From assembly GCA_958295495.1 (NCBI GenBank), contig OY282352.1, positions 4,720,049 to 4,784,048 of the forward strand: 64,000 nt of DNA. The letters are read 5' to 3'. Each line of letters starts with the position of its first letter. Position 1 is the first letter of the stretch. Both the position numbers and the translations under genes were made by a program. This stretch comes from an uncultured Latescibacterota bacterium (lineage in GTDB: Bacteria > Latescibacterota > UBA2968 > UBA8231). Positions 51,274 to 60,617 of the stretch are shown here, one piece after another. Below the pieces are notes generated by a model. The model worked only from the letters and a program-made list of their open reading frames with translations. It had not been told where the DNA came from and did no database searches.

Positions 51274-53053
51274 TGCCCGTGCGTGTGTCGATAAAGTTCT
51301 CGTCCGCAAAATGACTCAAGAAATCTGGTCTGGCAATTACCATAAGGTGTTGCCGATTACGGTTTTGGATTTCGAGATGTCAGCGGTTCTTCCCGCGGTC
51401 TTCTACATGTTCCGCTTCGGTCAGCGCAGAGGTGGCGGCAATTTTCTAAAAACCTTTGGCGACAAAGTGGAGTCGGCCAGCCAAAGAAGGCGATCTGCGA
51501 ATATCGAGCGCGTTGCAGAGACCCTTTCCGGTGCGGCGGGGTTGGACGGTTTTAAGGGCGAACCCGAGAAAGCCATCCTCGGCGACCTACTGCTCTGTTT
51601 CTGCCTTGAAAATATCAGGCACACTTTGGGGCGCGACCAGCAAATCCAGCGGGTCGCGCCGGCCCATTACATGGCGAGTTGGATCGATCTGCCAGAAAAG
51701 GTGGCGCACCTGCGCTTTGTTCCGGAAATGATCGTTGCGATGCTAGCCGATCAAAAGGGCGAGTCTGTCGGGTCGAGCGATGACAAAAAGCGAACCTATT
51801 TCCCGGTGGGGAAGAAGTACGAAGAGAACATTTTGTTGGAAGCATTCAGCCAAGGCGTTGTGCGCCGCGGAAAGGTCATAAGCGATCTCACATCGGATCG
51901 GTTCAATGAGGCAGATGACTCGGTTGGGCTGGACCAACTGTTGATGATCCGACTCGCGCAACAACTCGAGGCGGCACCGGACAAGGTGCGCGGCAGAGAA
52001 GCAGGCCCAATTTCCAATCAACGCCCTATTGCCAAGCGAGCAGCAGAGGATTTTTCCGAAGGCATTCGCCGCTTCACACGCGCTTATGCGGACCCGGTGC
52101 CGCGCTACGCTCTGGTAGATATGATGGAGTCCTGTATTGCCATCGGTTTGACGACCATTCTTACCAGCACGATAGAGTTGCTATTTCGATGGTCCGATAC
52201 GGGTGAGGTTCCGGATCGACAAGAACAGGAACCCGCTCCCTTGTTTGTAGATTGCTCAAATGGGGTTGAGCTTAGCATGCGGAACGTAGCCAAGCAGTCC
52301 ATGGATGACGCCATGAGGCGCATGGAGCGGTTTCCCGTCATTTTGATGGTACTGCGGTTGCTGGATTATCACGCGCGGGACAACAGGGAAATCAAGAAAC
52401 AGAATATTCCAACCCGCCCCTATGCCACGGCTTGGCTGAATCTGTTGGGGGACTTGCTTCACGACCGCCATGAACAAGCGCAACGAATCCGATTCGGAAT
52501 CGAAGACCATGCCGACAAGCTAGCCGAAGAACTGGCGGGCGATTACCCCGAGGCCGCGGAGATTTTCGACAATGCGGATAACAACCATCCTGTCTGGCGG
52601 CTCGCCAAGGGATTGATGTTGCTCATGGGATCGGGCTTTCGCAACAATCTTACAGGGATGATCGACTCGAGTTTGCTCGTCGGGCGTCCAAATGGGTTGG
52701 CGGCAAAATGGAAAACGACGCGCGGCCTCGGTGGGCGTTCACGCGATGTCCGTTCCCTCGTGTTCACCGATTCGGTGCTGGACTATCTGGTGCATCTCCA
52801 CTTATTGCGACCGGGCAATAAACAGGGTGTTCGCCCTCTTTCGTTCAAAGATTTTGTCGATACCCTGTGTGACCGCTATGGATTCCATGTGGATACCGCG
52901 CCGCTGGGGATGACGATCTCCAACGAATTGTTGCAAAAGAATCGCGTGATCTTGGAACGGCGTCTGCGCGATCTGGGGCTTTTGGTGGGCGTCAACGATG
53001 CAGAAGCCATGAAGCGGCTACAACCGCGTTTTGATCCTGATGGAGGAAATTGA
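51263..53053 (+). CDS. MAD7-like protein of unknown fold
   Basis: A 596-residue soluble protein with no signal peptide, membrane segment or recognisable catalytic motif. It is alpha-helical by pattern, with a conserved-looking middle (DMMESCIAIGLTTILTS) and a C-terminal part DFVDTLCDRYGFHVD that could be a winged helix. It lies between the kinase-ATPase and the HerA-like gene, as MAD7 does between MAD6 and MAD8, and could be an adaptor; DptG has the equivalent place in the phosphorothioation-dependent system. GGAGG nine bases before ATG 51263; starts within the preceding gene and ends one base before the next start. Confidence 0.7.
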   Translation: MANSARACVDKVLVRKMTQEIWSGNYHKVLPITVLDFEMSAVLPAVFYMFRFGQRRGGGNFLKTFGDKVESASQRRRSANIERVAETLSGAAGLDGFKGEPEKAILGDLLLCFCLENIRHTLGRDQQIQRVAPAHYMASWIDLPEKVAHLRFVPEMIVAMLADQKGESVGSSDDKKRTYFPVGKKYEENILLEAFSQGVVRRGKVISDLTSDRFNEADDSVGLDQLLMIRLAQQLEAAPDKVRGREAGPISNQRPIAKRAAEDFSEGIRRFTRAYADPVPRYALVDMMESCIAIGLTTILTSTIELLFRWSDTGEVPDRQEQEPAPLFVDCSNGVELSMRNVAKQSMDDAMRRMERFPVILMVLRLLDYHARDNREIKKQNIPTRPYATAWLNLLGDLLHDRHEQAQRIRFGIEDHADKLAEELAGDYPEAAEIFDNADNNHPVWRLAKGLMLLMGSGFRNNLTGMIDSSLLVGRPNGLAAKWKTTRGLGGRSRDVRSLVFTDSVLDYLVHLHLLRPGNKQGVRPLSFKDFVDTLCDRYGFHVDTAPLGMTISNELLQKNRVILERRLRDLGLLVGVNDAEAMKRLQPRFDPDGGN

Positions 53054-53054
53054 T

Positions 53055-56000
53055 ATGGAGTGGCCCAAATTGCATGGACGAGTACTTGGGCGTGCGTTTT
53101 CAAAAGTGCTGGGCCGAGCCGAATCCGGGACAATGGCCTTTGTCCGTTGCCTGACTTCGGATGTGGTAAAAATGCTCGCCGAAGACGACGCGTTTGACGT
53201 GCGCGATTGGCGGGTCTGTCGCGTTGCAGACAAGTCCGAGGCGCGAACCATTACCGCGGACCAAGCTGTCGAGATGCGCGAGGCCAAAGGCGATGCCACC
53301 CTGTTGCTGGTGGACACCGATCTCGCTGGCGCTGGCATGGATGGCATCTACAGTGCCTCGCGGGAAGTGGATGAGACAAGCCTGTTCGAGGAAGCGTGCC
53401 GGCTGGCCGCCGCCGAGGTGACGCGCCAATTGTCGCGCCCGCACCGCCTATATGCCGAGCGGGCCATCAAAAAAGCCGAAGGATTCGGCGGTCAGTACAG
53501 CGTTTCGCCTTGGGCGGCGTTCGATTTCCTGTGTCGCGTTGCAACGCACAAACAGCACCCCGGCGCGTATCTTTATCTGCTCGGTCTGTGGCCGGTCGCG
53601 GAATCCGAGGACTTGGACAGCGAGAAAGCGTTGGACTTATCGCGCCTTTTCGTGGATCACTTGCTGGGAACGGGTGCTTTGGGTCAGACTATCCCGGCGC
53701 GCATTGAATTGCTGCGACTGGCTAAACCAACGGATGATCAACGCCGCGATCTCGAAAATTTCCTCCACACTGCGGAAACTCAGCCGCTTCTGCCCGCATT
53801 GGAAAAACTCGTCGATAAGAAACACCTGTGGGTGGGGCCATTAAAGAGAGAGAATGCCCATGCCATCGAGTCCATAGAACTCACATCTTGGCGCAACCGG
53901 AACGGTACGCTCGCCAAGTGGTCGGGATTGGTTGAACAGGCTCATGGCGAACACGAACCGCCCGCGCTCATTTTGAGGCCCGACGCCGAGACATCGGCTG
54001 ACTATTCGACATTGGAGATCAAATGGAAGGCGCGGCCCGGCAACTTGAAAAAAAACGCCGTGGAGTACCGAGTTGCAGTACTGACAGACATGGATGAAGC
54101 ACTCGCCGAGCGCAACGTGGGCCACTCGGCGAAAAAGGAGGAGAAGTGCCGGTTCAGCAATGACGACTTTTCGTTGCTCAACGAAGACGCCTTGGTCTCT
54201 GCCAAGGTGGTGGTTTCCGCGGTCGGCAACGACGATGTCGAACTTCAAGAGAGCGAGGAGTTTATCATTCGCTTTGGCGAACCACCCGAAAAAACCGTGG
54301 GAGGGACTGGCAAAAAGGTGCGGGCGTTTAGCGAGGGATTGGTCGAACTCAGTGACCGAGAAAGCGTCTCGACTATCGCCGACAAGCCGACGGGTTTCAG
54401 CGTTGATGAAAAGAACAACTCGGTGCTGTTACGCACATCCGAAGGTGCAAAACGGTTGAGTTTTAGCGTGTCCTGCCCACCGCTGATCCGCGAAGTGGAA
54501 AAGCAATGGCTGGACCGAGCCGGCGCGCCAGGGCGTTGGCGCGTCAAAGTCCGGGCGTCTGGTGTACGCGCGGGAGAGGTGGAGTTCATTCGCCCTGAGA
54601 ATGCAGCAGGGTCGATGTGGAATCGCGCCACCGTGGCGAGCCGAAAATTGGCCGACTACTTCAACAAGGGCGGCGGTGTGGTCGGCTATGTCTATGACGA
54701 TAAGGCAAGGGCGTTTGATTCTGTCAAAGAGTACATCAACGCTTGGACGCGATTACTGGAAGACGGCGATCCATCCATAGCCCTGTGCAACACCGTTGAG
54801 GTGCAATCCCTTTCAGGGCAGATGATCGGCTTAATCGTCCTGCCGATGCACCCGTTGCGCGTCGCATGGCATGCGGCTTATGACAACCTCGTTCTTCACG
54901 CGACCTTTGAGCAGGGTCAAAAGGCGAAAACCATAAGGGATGAACTTCAGTGCTTGGACGGCGCCATGTTTCCCGCCTTTCTCCCGAATCTGGAAGGCGG
55001 ATCGTTTGTCTTTACGGACACTCTCGGCTTTCATGCGGTCGGCATGGTCCCCGACACGGACAAAGAACCCAAGGCTACCTTGGCGATTATCGCACGCGCC
55101 TTGGTGGCAGGCGAGTCAATGGACGCCGCCCCAACAGTAGGGGAACAAAGCGCGAAGGTCGTCGGTGACGAGATCGTCAAGTACTTGGATTGCCACAACA
55201 CGTCCCGCCTGCTTCACGTTCACGCACTTCGGGCGGGAGATGGCCTGACTATCGCCAGGTCGTTGGGCCATGTCCACGGCCGCCTGAGCAAGGCCGATGA
55301 CGAAGATATTTCGGAGGAGGAATCTCGGGGCGCGTCCGGCTTCTCGCTGGAGATGTATCCCTCAAAGGAGCAACGCGGCATTGCAGGCCGGTTCATTGTC
55401 GAAGCGCGAGAACGGCGGCGCAGTGGCGCCGGCGGAGTATCACCCGACGACCAGTGGATGCTCGAATCCCTAAGTCTGCCCGGCGGGGTGAACATGCCCC
55501 GGTTGCGCTGGGCACGCAAGGAGGAGTCTAATCCGAAGACCGCAGCCCACGTTGCCGTCGCATTTGACACGTTCGAGTCGCAGGTCGTATCGAAGGAACA
55601 TGACCTATCGGACGATGAGCCGTTCCAAGCGTTTGGCCTGCTCTCCTTCTATGATCGCCACTTCACCACGAAGCCCGCGCCTATGTGGCACAGCGTGGTA
55701 CCTCTATCAAAGGATGGCGAAAAGCACCCGTCGGAGCGCGTGCATACGGACCGCTTGGCGCGTTTGCAACATGCCATACAGGACACTGTGGCGCGCCATA
55801 TCGGCGCGGGGAATGGACAGTTGCCAGTGCTACAAACAGCGGTCTCATCGGAAAAGGCGGACAACCTCAAAAAGCTCCACCTGCTTTGCGATTGGGTCAT
55901 CACGTTGGACCGCAACGCCGGCATCGAGTATTTCGATTCGCCACGGGACAATCGGACCATCTACGATGCTTACGTGATTGACTGCGTTCCAGAACGGGAG

Positions 56001-57977
56001 GACTTGGGCTGCTTACAGCTAATCACCTCTACCAGCAACTTGGATGAGGTACGCATCCTGCTCGATGGAGCCTTAGATCAGATGGGGCTCAGCCGCAGTC
56101 GCCGCAACGCCGAGTTCCTCTTGGAGCATCTGAAGGCCCTCAGCGGCCGGCTCGCCATTCGCCTCACTGGAGACAAACCGCCGACTGCGGAGTTGATCGC
56201 GCTCGCCGTTTCGCAGGCAAATTGCCGGCAGGCGCAGGAGGCTGACCCGTGCTGGGTATCGCTGGAGCGCGGTTTCATCGTTCCGATAGATGATGTTCGG
56301 GACCTCTTGCCGCCGTTGACGGATGGAAAGGGCGATGAGCAGGAGATGCGGCCGGACCTGATGTATGTGACCACGGCCGCGAGAAAGGGAAAGGGACTGA
56401 CGATCCGTTTCGTCGAGGTCAAGTACCGTCGGGATCTACGCGCTGCAAGGTCCTCGGACATCCTGCGCCGCATTCGGGAACAGACCGCTGCGCTGCGCCA
56501 GCGTTGGAACGACTGGTATTCGCATGAAGTGTGCTCTGCGTTCAGAGCGGTGCGTCGCGCCAAGCTGGCCCGGGTACTGCGCTTCTATGCAGACAAGGCG
56601 CGTAGGCACCATTTACCGGAGGAGCGGCATAGGGAACTCGTGACTGAGATTGACCGCATGATCGAAAAGGGCGACTACGCGCTTGACGCAGACGAAAGCG
56701 AGTCTCTCGGATGGGTATTTTGTCCCGAGTATGCAGGGATGAGTCCGTTGAAAATTTCTCCCGGCAATTGGAGCACACAGGTGTTCATGTTCGGTCCCAG
56801 CGTTTTGCCCGATTCGGACTTGCGGTCGTCCGAGCAAAACGCCGAAAGGTTCGCGGACGATAGAGACACGCCACAAACCTCTGGGGATCGGGCAGAGGAC
56901 GCGGAATCACAGGTCGGGCAGACCTCTATGGACGCCGTTCCCGCGATCTGTTTTGGGACAGATACCTCTACAAGCGCGAAAGTCCGATGGCCGCTGACCG
57001 TCCAGGGCAACCCTCACCTTTTGATCGCGGGGTTGCCCGGAATGGGCAAGACTACCTGCTTGCTGAACCTGTGCAAGCAGATGATGGCCGCTGGTATTCG
57101 CCCGATCGTCTTTTCTTACCATCAGGACATTGACGAGCGACTTGGGCAGTCGGTGGTTCGGTTCATCGATTTTGATGGTTTGGGCTTCAACCCGCTGCTG
57201 GTGGTTGATCGAGGATCTTGGATGGCGCATCTCGACGTAGCGGGCGCGATGCGGGACATTTTCGCGGCGATCTACCCGGAACTCGGCGACATTCAGGCCG
57301 AGCGCATTCGCGGGGCCATCAAGGAAAGTTTCGTTGAGATGGGGTGGGGAAACGCCAACGCGCCGGCCGCGGATTTACAGGAACCGGCGTTCAGTCGCTT
57401 CGTCGAGATTCTGCGCGGCTATTCAAAACCGGACCGCGGGTTGCGGACGTTGCTTGCACGTTTGGAAGAGCTTGAAGACTACGGGTTCTTCAAGCTCCGC
57501 GAGTCCCACAGCAGCTTGTGGGAGAGCGAGCAGCCGACCGTCATTCGGATTCACACGACTCAGAATGACAACCTTCAGCGAGCGTTTGCGTCGTTGGTGT
57601 TTTACGGTCTCTACAAGGACATGTTCCGCAGAGGCATCCAAGAGCGAATTACGCACGCCTTGATTTTCGATGAGGCGCACCGGGCCGCAGGGTTAAGGCT
57701 CATTCCCACCATGGCAAAAGAGTGCCGGAAGTACGGTATTTCGCTAGTGCTTGCCTCGCAGGAGGCGAAGGACTTTGACGTCTCGGTATTTTCAGCCATT
57801 GCCAACTATCTCGTCTTGCGATTGACCGAAGCGGATGCTAGGTCGCTTGTACGGAATGTGTCGAGCTCGCGGCAGGAACGAGTATTGATCGACAAAATCA
57901 AACAAATGGACCGATTCAAGGCCCTGTATTTTTGCGAGGGCAAGAATAGGCCGTACTCCGTTGATCTGTCGTCGTGA
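53055..57977 (+). CDS. PD-(D/E)XK-like plus HerA-like ATPase (MAD8/DptH-like)
   Basis: A 1640-residue protein. The first 1050 residues are of unknown structure. Around 1100-1125 a PD-(D/E)XK-like motif is seen: D1101 (RPDLMYV) and E1121-x-K1123 (FVEVKYR). A linker follows, then a HerA/FtsK-type ATPase with Walker A GLPGMGKT at 1326-1333, Walker B IFDEAH (Asp1539), and a trans-acting region with ASQEAKDF. HerA-type pumps move DNA or RNA, so the protein may be a nuclease-translocase effector. ATG 53055 has GGAGG eight bases upstream; an in-frame start at 53031 overlaps that site. MAD8 and DptH share this layout in general terms. Confidence 0.78.
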   Translation: MEWPKLHGRVLGRAFSKVLGRAESGTMAFVRCLTSDVVKMLAEDDAFDVRDWRVCRVADKSEARTITADQAVEMREAKGDATLLLVDTDLAGAGMDGIYSASREVDETSLFEEACRLAAAEVTRQLSRPHRLYAERAIKKAEGFGGQYSVSPWAAFDFLCRVATHKQHPGAYLYLLGLWPVAESEDLDSEKALDLSRLFVDHLLGTGALGQTIPARIELLRLAKPTDDQRRDLENFLHTAETQPLLPALEKLVDKKHLWVGPLKRENAHAIESIELTSWRNRNGTLAKWSGLVEQAHGEHEPPALILRPDAETSADYSTLEIKWKARPGNLKKNAVEYRVAVLTDMDEALAERNVGHSAKKEEKCRFSNDDFSLLNEDALVSAKVVVSAVGNDDVELQESEEFIIRFGEPPEKTVGGTGKKVRAFSEGLVELSDRESVSTIADKPTGFSVDEKNNSVLLRTSEGAKRLSFSVSCPPLIREVEKQWLDRAGAPGRWRVKVRASGVRAGEVEFIRPENAAGSMWNRATVASRKLADYFNKGGGVVGYVYDDKARAFDSVKEYINAWTRLLEDGDPSIALCNTVEVQSLSGQMIGLIVLPMHPLRVAWHAAYDNLVLHATFEQGQKAKTIRDELQCLDGAMFPAFLPNLEGGSFVFTDTLGFHAVGMVPDTDKEPKATLAIIARALVAGESMDAAPTVGEQSAKVVGDEIVKYLDCHNTSRLLHVHALRAGDGLTIARSLGHVHGRLSKADDEDISEEESRGASGFSLEMYPSKEQRGIAGRFIVEARERRRSGAGGVSPDDQWMLESLSLPGGVNMPRLRWARKEESNPKTAAHVAVAFDTFESQVVSKEHDLSDDEPFQAFGLLSFYDRHFTTKPAPMWHSVVPLSKDGEKHPSERVHTDRLARLQHAIQDTVARHIGAGNGQLPVLQTAVSSEKADNLKKLHLLCDWVITLDRNAGIEYFDSPRDNRTIYDAYVIDCVPEREDLGCLQLITSTSNLDEVRILLDGALDQMGLSRSRRNAEFLLEHLKALSGRLAIRLTGDKPPTAELIALAVSQANCRQAQEADPCWVSLERGFIVPIDDVRDLLPPLTDGKGDEQEMRPDLMYVTTAARKGKGLTIRFVEVKYRRDLRAARSSDILRRIREQTAALRQRWNDWYSHEVCSAFRAVRRAKLARVLRFYADKARRHHLPEERHRELVTEIDRMIEKGDYALDADESESLGWVFCPEYAGMSPLKISPGNWSTQVFMFGPSVLPDSDLRSSEQNAERFADDRDTPQTSGDRAEDAESQVGQTSMDAVPAICFGTDTSTSAKVRWPLTVQGNPHLLIAGLPGMGKTTCLLNLCKQMMAAGIRPIVFSYHQDIDERLGQSVVRFIDFDGLGFNPLLVVDRGSWMAHLDVAGAMRDIFAAIYPELGDIQAERIRGAIKESFVEMGWGNANAPAADLQEPAFSRFVEILRGYSKPDRGLRTLLARLEELEDYGFFKLRESHSSLWESEQPTVIRIHTTQNDNLQRAFASLVFYGLYKDMFRRGIQERITHALIFDEAHRAAGLRLIPTMAKECRKYGISLVLASQEAKDFDVSVFSAIANYLVLRLTEADARSLVRNVSSSRQERVLIDKIKQMDRFKALYFCEGKNRPYSVDLSS

Positions 57978-57980
57978 TGA

Positions 57981-58103
57981 AGCCTGCACTTTACCCATAA
58001 GTATCTGGCGACAAAGGAGGATGTTGCCGAACTCAAGGGCGAAGTGCGGATGGCGAGCAAGGCGATAAGCATCTTACACCCGGGCGCGGGAATCGCACCA
58101 TGA
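57981..58103 (+). pseudogene. Remnant of a small coiled-coil (DUF1640-like) protein
   Basis: The plus-strand frame reads YLATKEDVAELKGEVRM then AISILHPGAGIAP and stops at 58101, overlapping the next start by four bases. LATKEDVAELKGEV is typical of the beginning of small DUF1640-like coiled-coil proteins. There is no ATG or plausible start, so it is a fragment. It lies between the defence triad and the discoidin-like gene. Confidence 0.5.
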
Positions 58104-60382
58104 AAAATCACCGCCAGTTGGGACCTGCCCTTTGGGCCATGCTGATTTGCGGCATAGTATATTCGCCAGCGGCGGGCGAAAAACTGCGGATCGGGACCAG
58201 CGCGGATTGGGATGCGTGGCAGCGGCCCGGCAATGCAATCGAAATCAGCCGTGGGAAAGCCAGCCCCAGATTCGTGCGGCGGAATATCGACGCGGTCGCC
58301 AATGCGGGGGATTTCGGCGGCGGCATCCGCGCCGTAGGCTCCAACAGCGGCGATGCTGGCAACCTAATCGACGGGAGCTTGGGCAGCTTCTGGGCACCCG
58401 ATTGGGACGACGATCCCGAGAGCATGTACGTCGAGGTCAATCTGGGCCGCGTCGTTTCCGCGCAGCGCGTGGTCTTGCGGCTCAGGGAGCCGCCTCTGGA
58501 GTTCTTTCAGGTCTTGCTGTCCAACGGCGAGCGCTTTTTTGATTCGACCGGACTGCCCCTGCCGAGCATTGTGCGCTACAGCGATCGCTTCCGCTACAGC
58601 TTCAACCAGCAGCGGGAATTGGTCATCGAATACGGCCTTAAACCGCTGCAATTCATCCGCATCGAAGTGGACTTGCCCACCGCTGGGGCGGGGATCAGCG
58701 CGATTGCGGTGGAGGCCGTGGGGGACAATATCTCGCTGGGGATGCGGGAACGCGGCGGCCAGGTCGATATCCTCAACGAAATCGGCACGCGGGCCGAAGG
58801 CTACGAGTCAACGGGCAATAGCAACGCCCTGATCGACGGCGATATCGCGTCGAGTTGGCGCTACTGGGGGTTTTCCCAACCGGGCGACACGGAATTTACC
58901 TTTGATTTGGGGGCCCTGTACTGGGTGGATCGGGTGCGGATTTTGGGCGATCTGGCCGGCATCGCGCCCAGCAGCGTTGACTGGCGCTGGACTCGGCGTA
59001 ACGCCATCCACTTCCCTTGGTATATCCTCTGGGGGTCGGACGGGTCGCTGGCACCGGACGGATCGCTGCGCTGGCAGGTCTTGGGGGAATTGCCCGAACA
59101 CCCCCGCAACTTGCGCGATATCGTCCACTTTGAAGAGCAATTCTCGCTCCGGCCGCTGCGCTATCTGCGGATGCGCTATCCCAACAGGCAGTGTTGCATC
59201 ACGGGCACGACGGCCGAATTCCAGGTCTTTGGCGAAGGCTATCCCGCTGGCACCATCATGCAATCCCCGATCTACGATCTGGGGGCGGTGCGCAACGCCA
59301 CGGCGTTGAGCTGGCAGGTCGAGGCCCCTGCGGGGACCCGCGTGGAAATTCGCTCGCGGACGGGCAATCTATTGCAGGAGTCCTACGTCTTTCACGACAA
59401 AAACGGCAGGGCAGTATCCGAAAGGAAATACAACAAGCTCATACCCAGTTTCAAAGGCCAGATCGATACCGTCCGTGCGCCCGCCCACGACTGGAGTATC
59501 TGGAGCGAGGCGTACGAGCGGTTGGATCGGGGGTTTCTCTCGCCGACGCCGCGGCGTTTCGTCCAGTTGCAGGCCCATTTGCTCAGTACCGACCCGATGC
59601 AGGGGGCGGTCCTCGACGAGCTGGTCCTCAGCTACGACGAGCCTTTGGCAGCGGCAACGCGAGCGGAGATTGACCCGAGCCAAGCCCAACCAGGGCAGCG
59701 CACCGAGTTCACCTATTATCTTGGTTGGGATACAGGTGCTGGCAGCACGGGTTTTGATCAGTTGCTCATGCGTTCAGGAGCAGATATCGAGCTTGGCGAG
59801 ATCCGCTCTGCGGGGCGGGGGTTGGCCGCGGAGATAACCCCCGTAGATGGCGGGTTGGATATCGCCTTTGCCGATCGGTTCGTCCGCGCCGGATTGATCG
59901 AGCTCGACTTCGCCAGCACCATATACCGCCAACAAATGCCCTTTGAGGCGTTTTTGGCCAGTGGCCGGGGAGAGCAACAGATAAGGCAACGGGTGGATGT
60001 GGGCGATGCCAGCGACATAGTTGCTAGCGAAGCGATCGCCGTGTCGCTGCCGGTCGGCCCGGCCTTGATCGATGGACTCGCGTTGTCGGCCGCGCTCGTG
60101 ACCCCCAACGGAGATGGTATCGGCGATTTGCTGCGGATAGAGTTCGCCCTGTTGAACGTCCTCCAGCCCCGCTTGCTGCACGTGGCACTCTACGACCTGA
60201 GCGGACGAAAGGTCCGGGTGCTGCACGACCAGCAGCAAACAGCCGGGCCGATAACGTTGAGTTGGGACGGCGAGGACGAATCCGGGCAGCTAGCCGCGCC
60301 GGGGAACTACATTTTACGCGTTGAAGTGCAAGGGGACGCGCAGACGCAGGGGACGACCAAAATCATCGCGTTGGCCTACTGA
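58100..60382 (+). CDS. Secreted protein with discoidin-like domains and C-terminal FlgD-like Ig domain
   Basis: A 760-residue exported protein. Signal peptide residues 1-26. Two beta-sandwich domains of discoidin (F5/8 type C) form, around residues 75-205 (NLIDGSLGSFWAPD) and 225-385 (NALIDGDIASSWRYWG), suggest carbohydrate binding. A central beta-rich region follows, and the last 90 residues match the FlgD-like Ig domain (TPNGDGIGD...LYDLSGRKVRVL...SWDGEDESGQLAAPG), which often serves as a sorting or anchoring tail in FCB bacteria. It may be a surface lectin. Start ATG 58100; not part of the defence unit by function. Confidence 0.8.
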   Translation: MKNHRQLGPALWAMLICGIVYSPAAGEKLRIGTSADWDAWQRPGNAIEISRGKASPRFVRRNIDAVANAGDFGGGIRAVGSNSGDAGNLIDGSLGSFWAPDWDDDPESMYVEVNLGRVVSAQRVVLRLREPPLEFFQVLLSNGERFFDSTGLPLPSIVRYSDRFRYSFNQQRELVIEYGLKPLQFIRIEVDLPTAGAGISAIAVEAVGDNISLGMRERGGQVDILNEIGTRAEGYESTGNSNALIDGDIASSWRYWGFSQPGDTEFTFDLGALYWVDRVRILGDLAGIAPSSVDWRWTRRNAIHFPWYILWGSDGSLAPDGSLRWQVLGELPEHPRNLRDIVHFEEQFSLRPLRYLRMRYPNRQCCITGTTAEFQVFGEGYPAGTIMQSPIYDLGAVRNATALSWQVEAPAGTRVEIRSRTGNLLQESYVFHDKNGRAVSERKYNKLIPSFKGQIDTVRAPAHDWSIWSEAYERLDRGFLSPTPRRFVQLQAHLLSTDPMQGAVLDELVLSYDEPLAAATRAEIDPSQAQPGQRTEFTYYLGWDTGAGSTGFDQLLMRSGADIELGEIRSAGRGLAAEITPVDGGLDIAFADRFVRAGLIELDFASTIYRQQMPFEAFLASGRGEQQIRQRVDVGDASDIVASEAIAVSLPVGPALIDGLALSAALVTPNGDGIGDLLRIEFALLNVLQPRLLHVALYDLSGRKVRVLHDQQQTAGPITLSWDGEDESGQLAAPGNYILRVEVQGDAQTQGTTKIIALAY

Positions 60383-60429
60383 GTTTATTGGCAGGTCCCG
60401 CTAGGCCGCATCGTCTCCAGAGCAGAATC

Positions 60430-60458
60430 TTGCGATGGATGCACAAACCGCGTATTTT
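60430..60458 (+). promoter_or_regulatory. Probable promoter of tRNA-Lys
   Basis: TTGCGA (60430-60435), 17 bases, TATTTT (60453-60458). The start of transcription would be near 60465, 16 bases before the tRNA. Confidence 0.55.
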
Positions 60459-60480
60459 CCCTTAAATACAGCCCCGAATA

Positions 60481-60556
60481 GAGCCTATAGCTCAGCTGGT
60501 AGAGCACCGGACTTTTAATCCGTAGGTCCTGGGTTCGATTCCCAGTGGGCTCACCA
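60481..60556 (+). tRNA. tRNA-Lys (anticodon TTT)
   Basis: A 76-base tRNA with encoded CCA. The acceptor stem GAGCCTA pairs with TGGGCTC (one G-T), the anticodon loop is CTTTTAA with TTT at 60514-60516, and the T-arm has GGTTCGATTCC. The first base pair of the anticodon stem appears to be a C-T mismatch as I read it. A terminator follows at once. Confidence 0.95.
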
Positions 60557-60559
60557 AAA

Positions 60560-60595
60560 AACAGGCACTTGCGACTCATCGCAGGTGCCTGTTTT
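60560..60595. terminator. Bidirectional terminator after tRNA-Lys
   Basis: Arms 60560-60574 (AACAGGCACTTGCGA) and 60579-60593 form a 15-bp stem with one G-T pair and a CTCA loop. TTTT follows on the plus strand and TTTTTT on the minus strand, so it serves tRNA-Lys and the convergent PhyH gene. Confidence 0.88.
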
Positions 60596-60617
60596 GCTTG
60601 GTTTTGCAGCGTTTTGT

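Noticed and set aside
47323..57977. Assignment of the triad as a DptFGH phosphorothioation-dependent restriction system.
   Set aside because: No dnd modification genes are present, and DptF lacks NERD and kinase domains; the MAD6-8 layout fits better.
60481..60556. tRNA-Lys as an integration site for a mobile island.
   Set aside because: I see no second copy of its 3' end, no integrase and no flanking repeats in the window.
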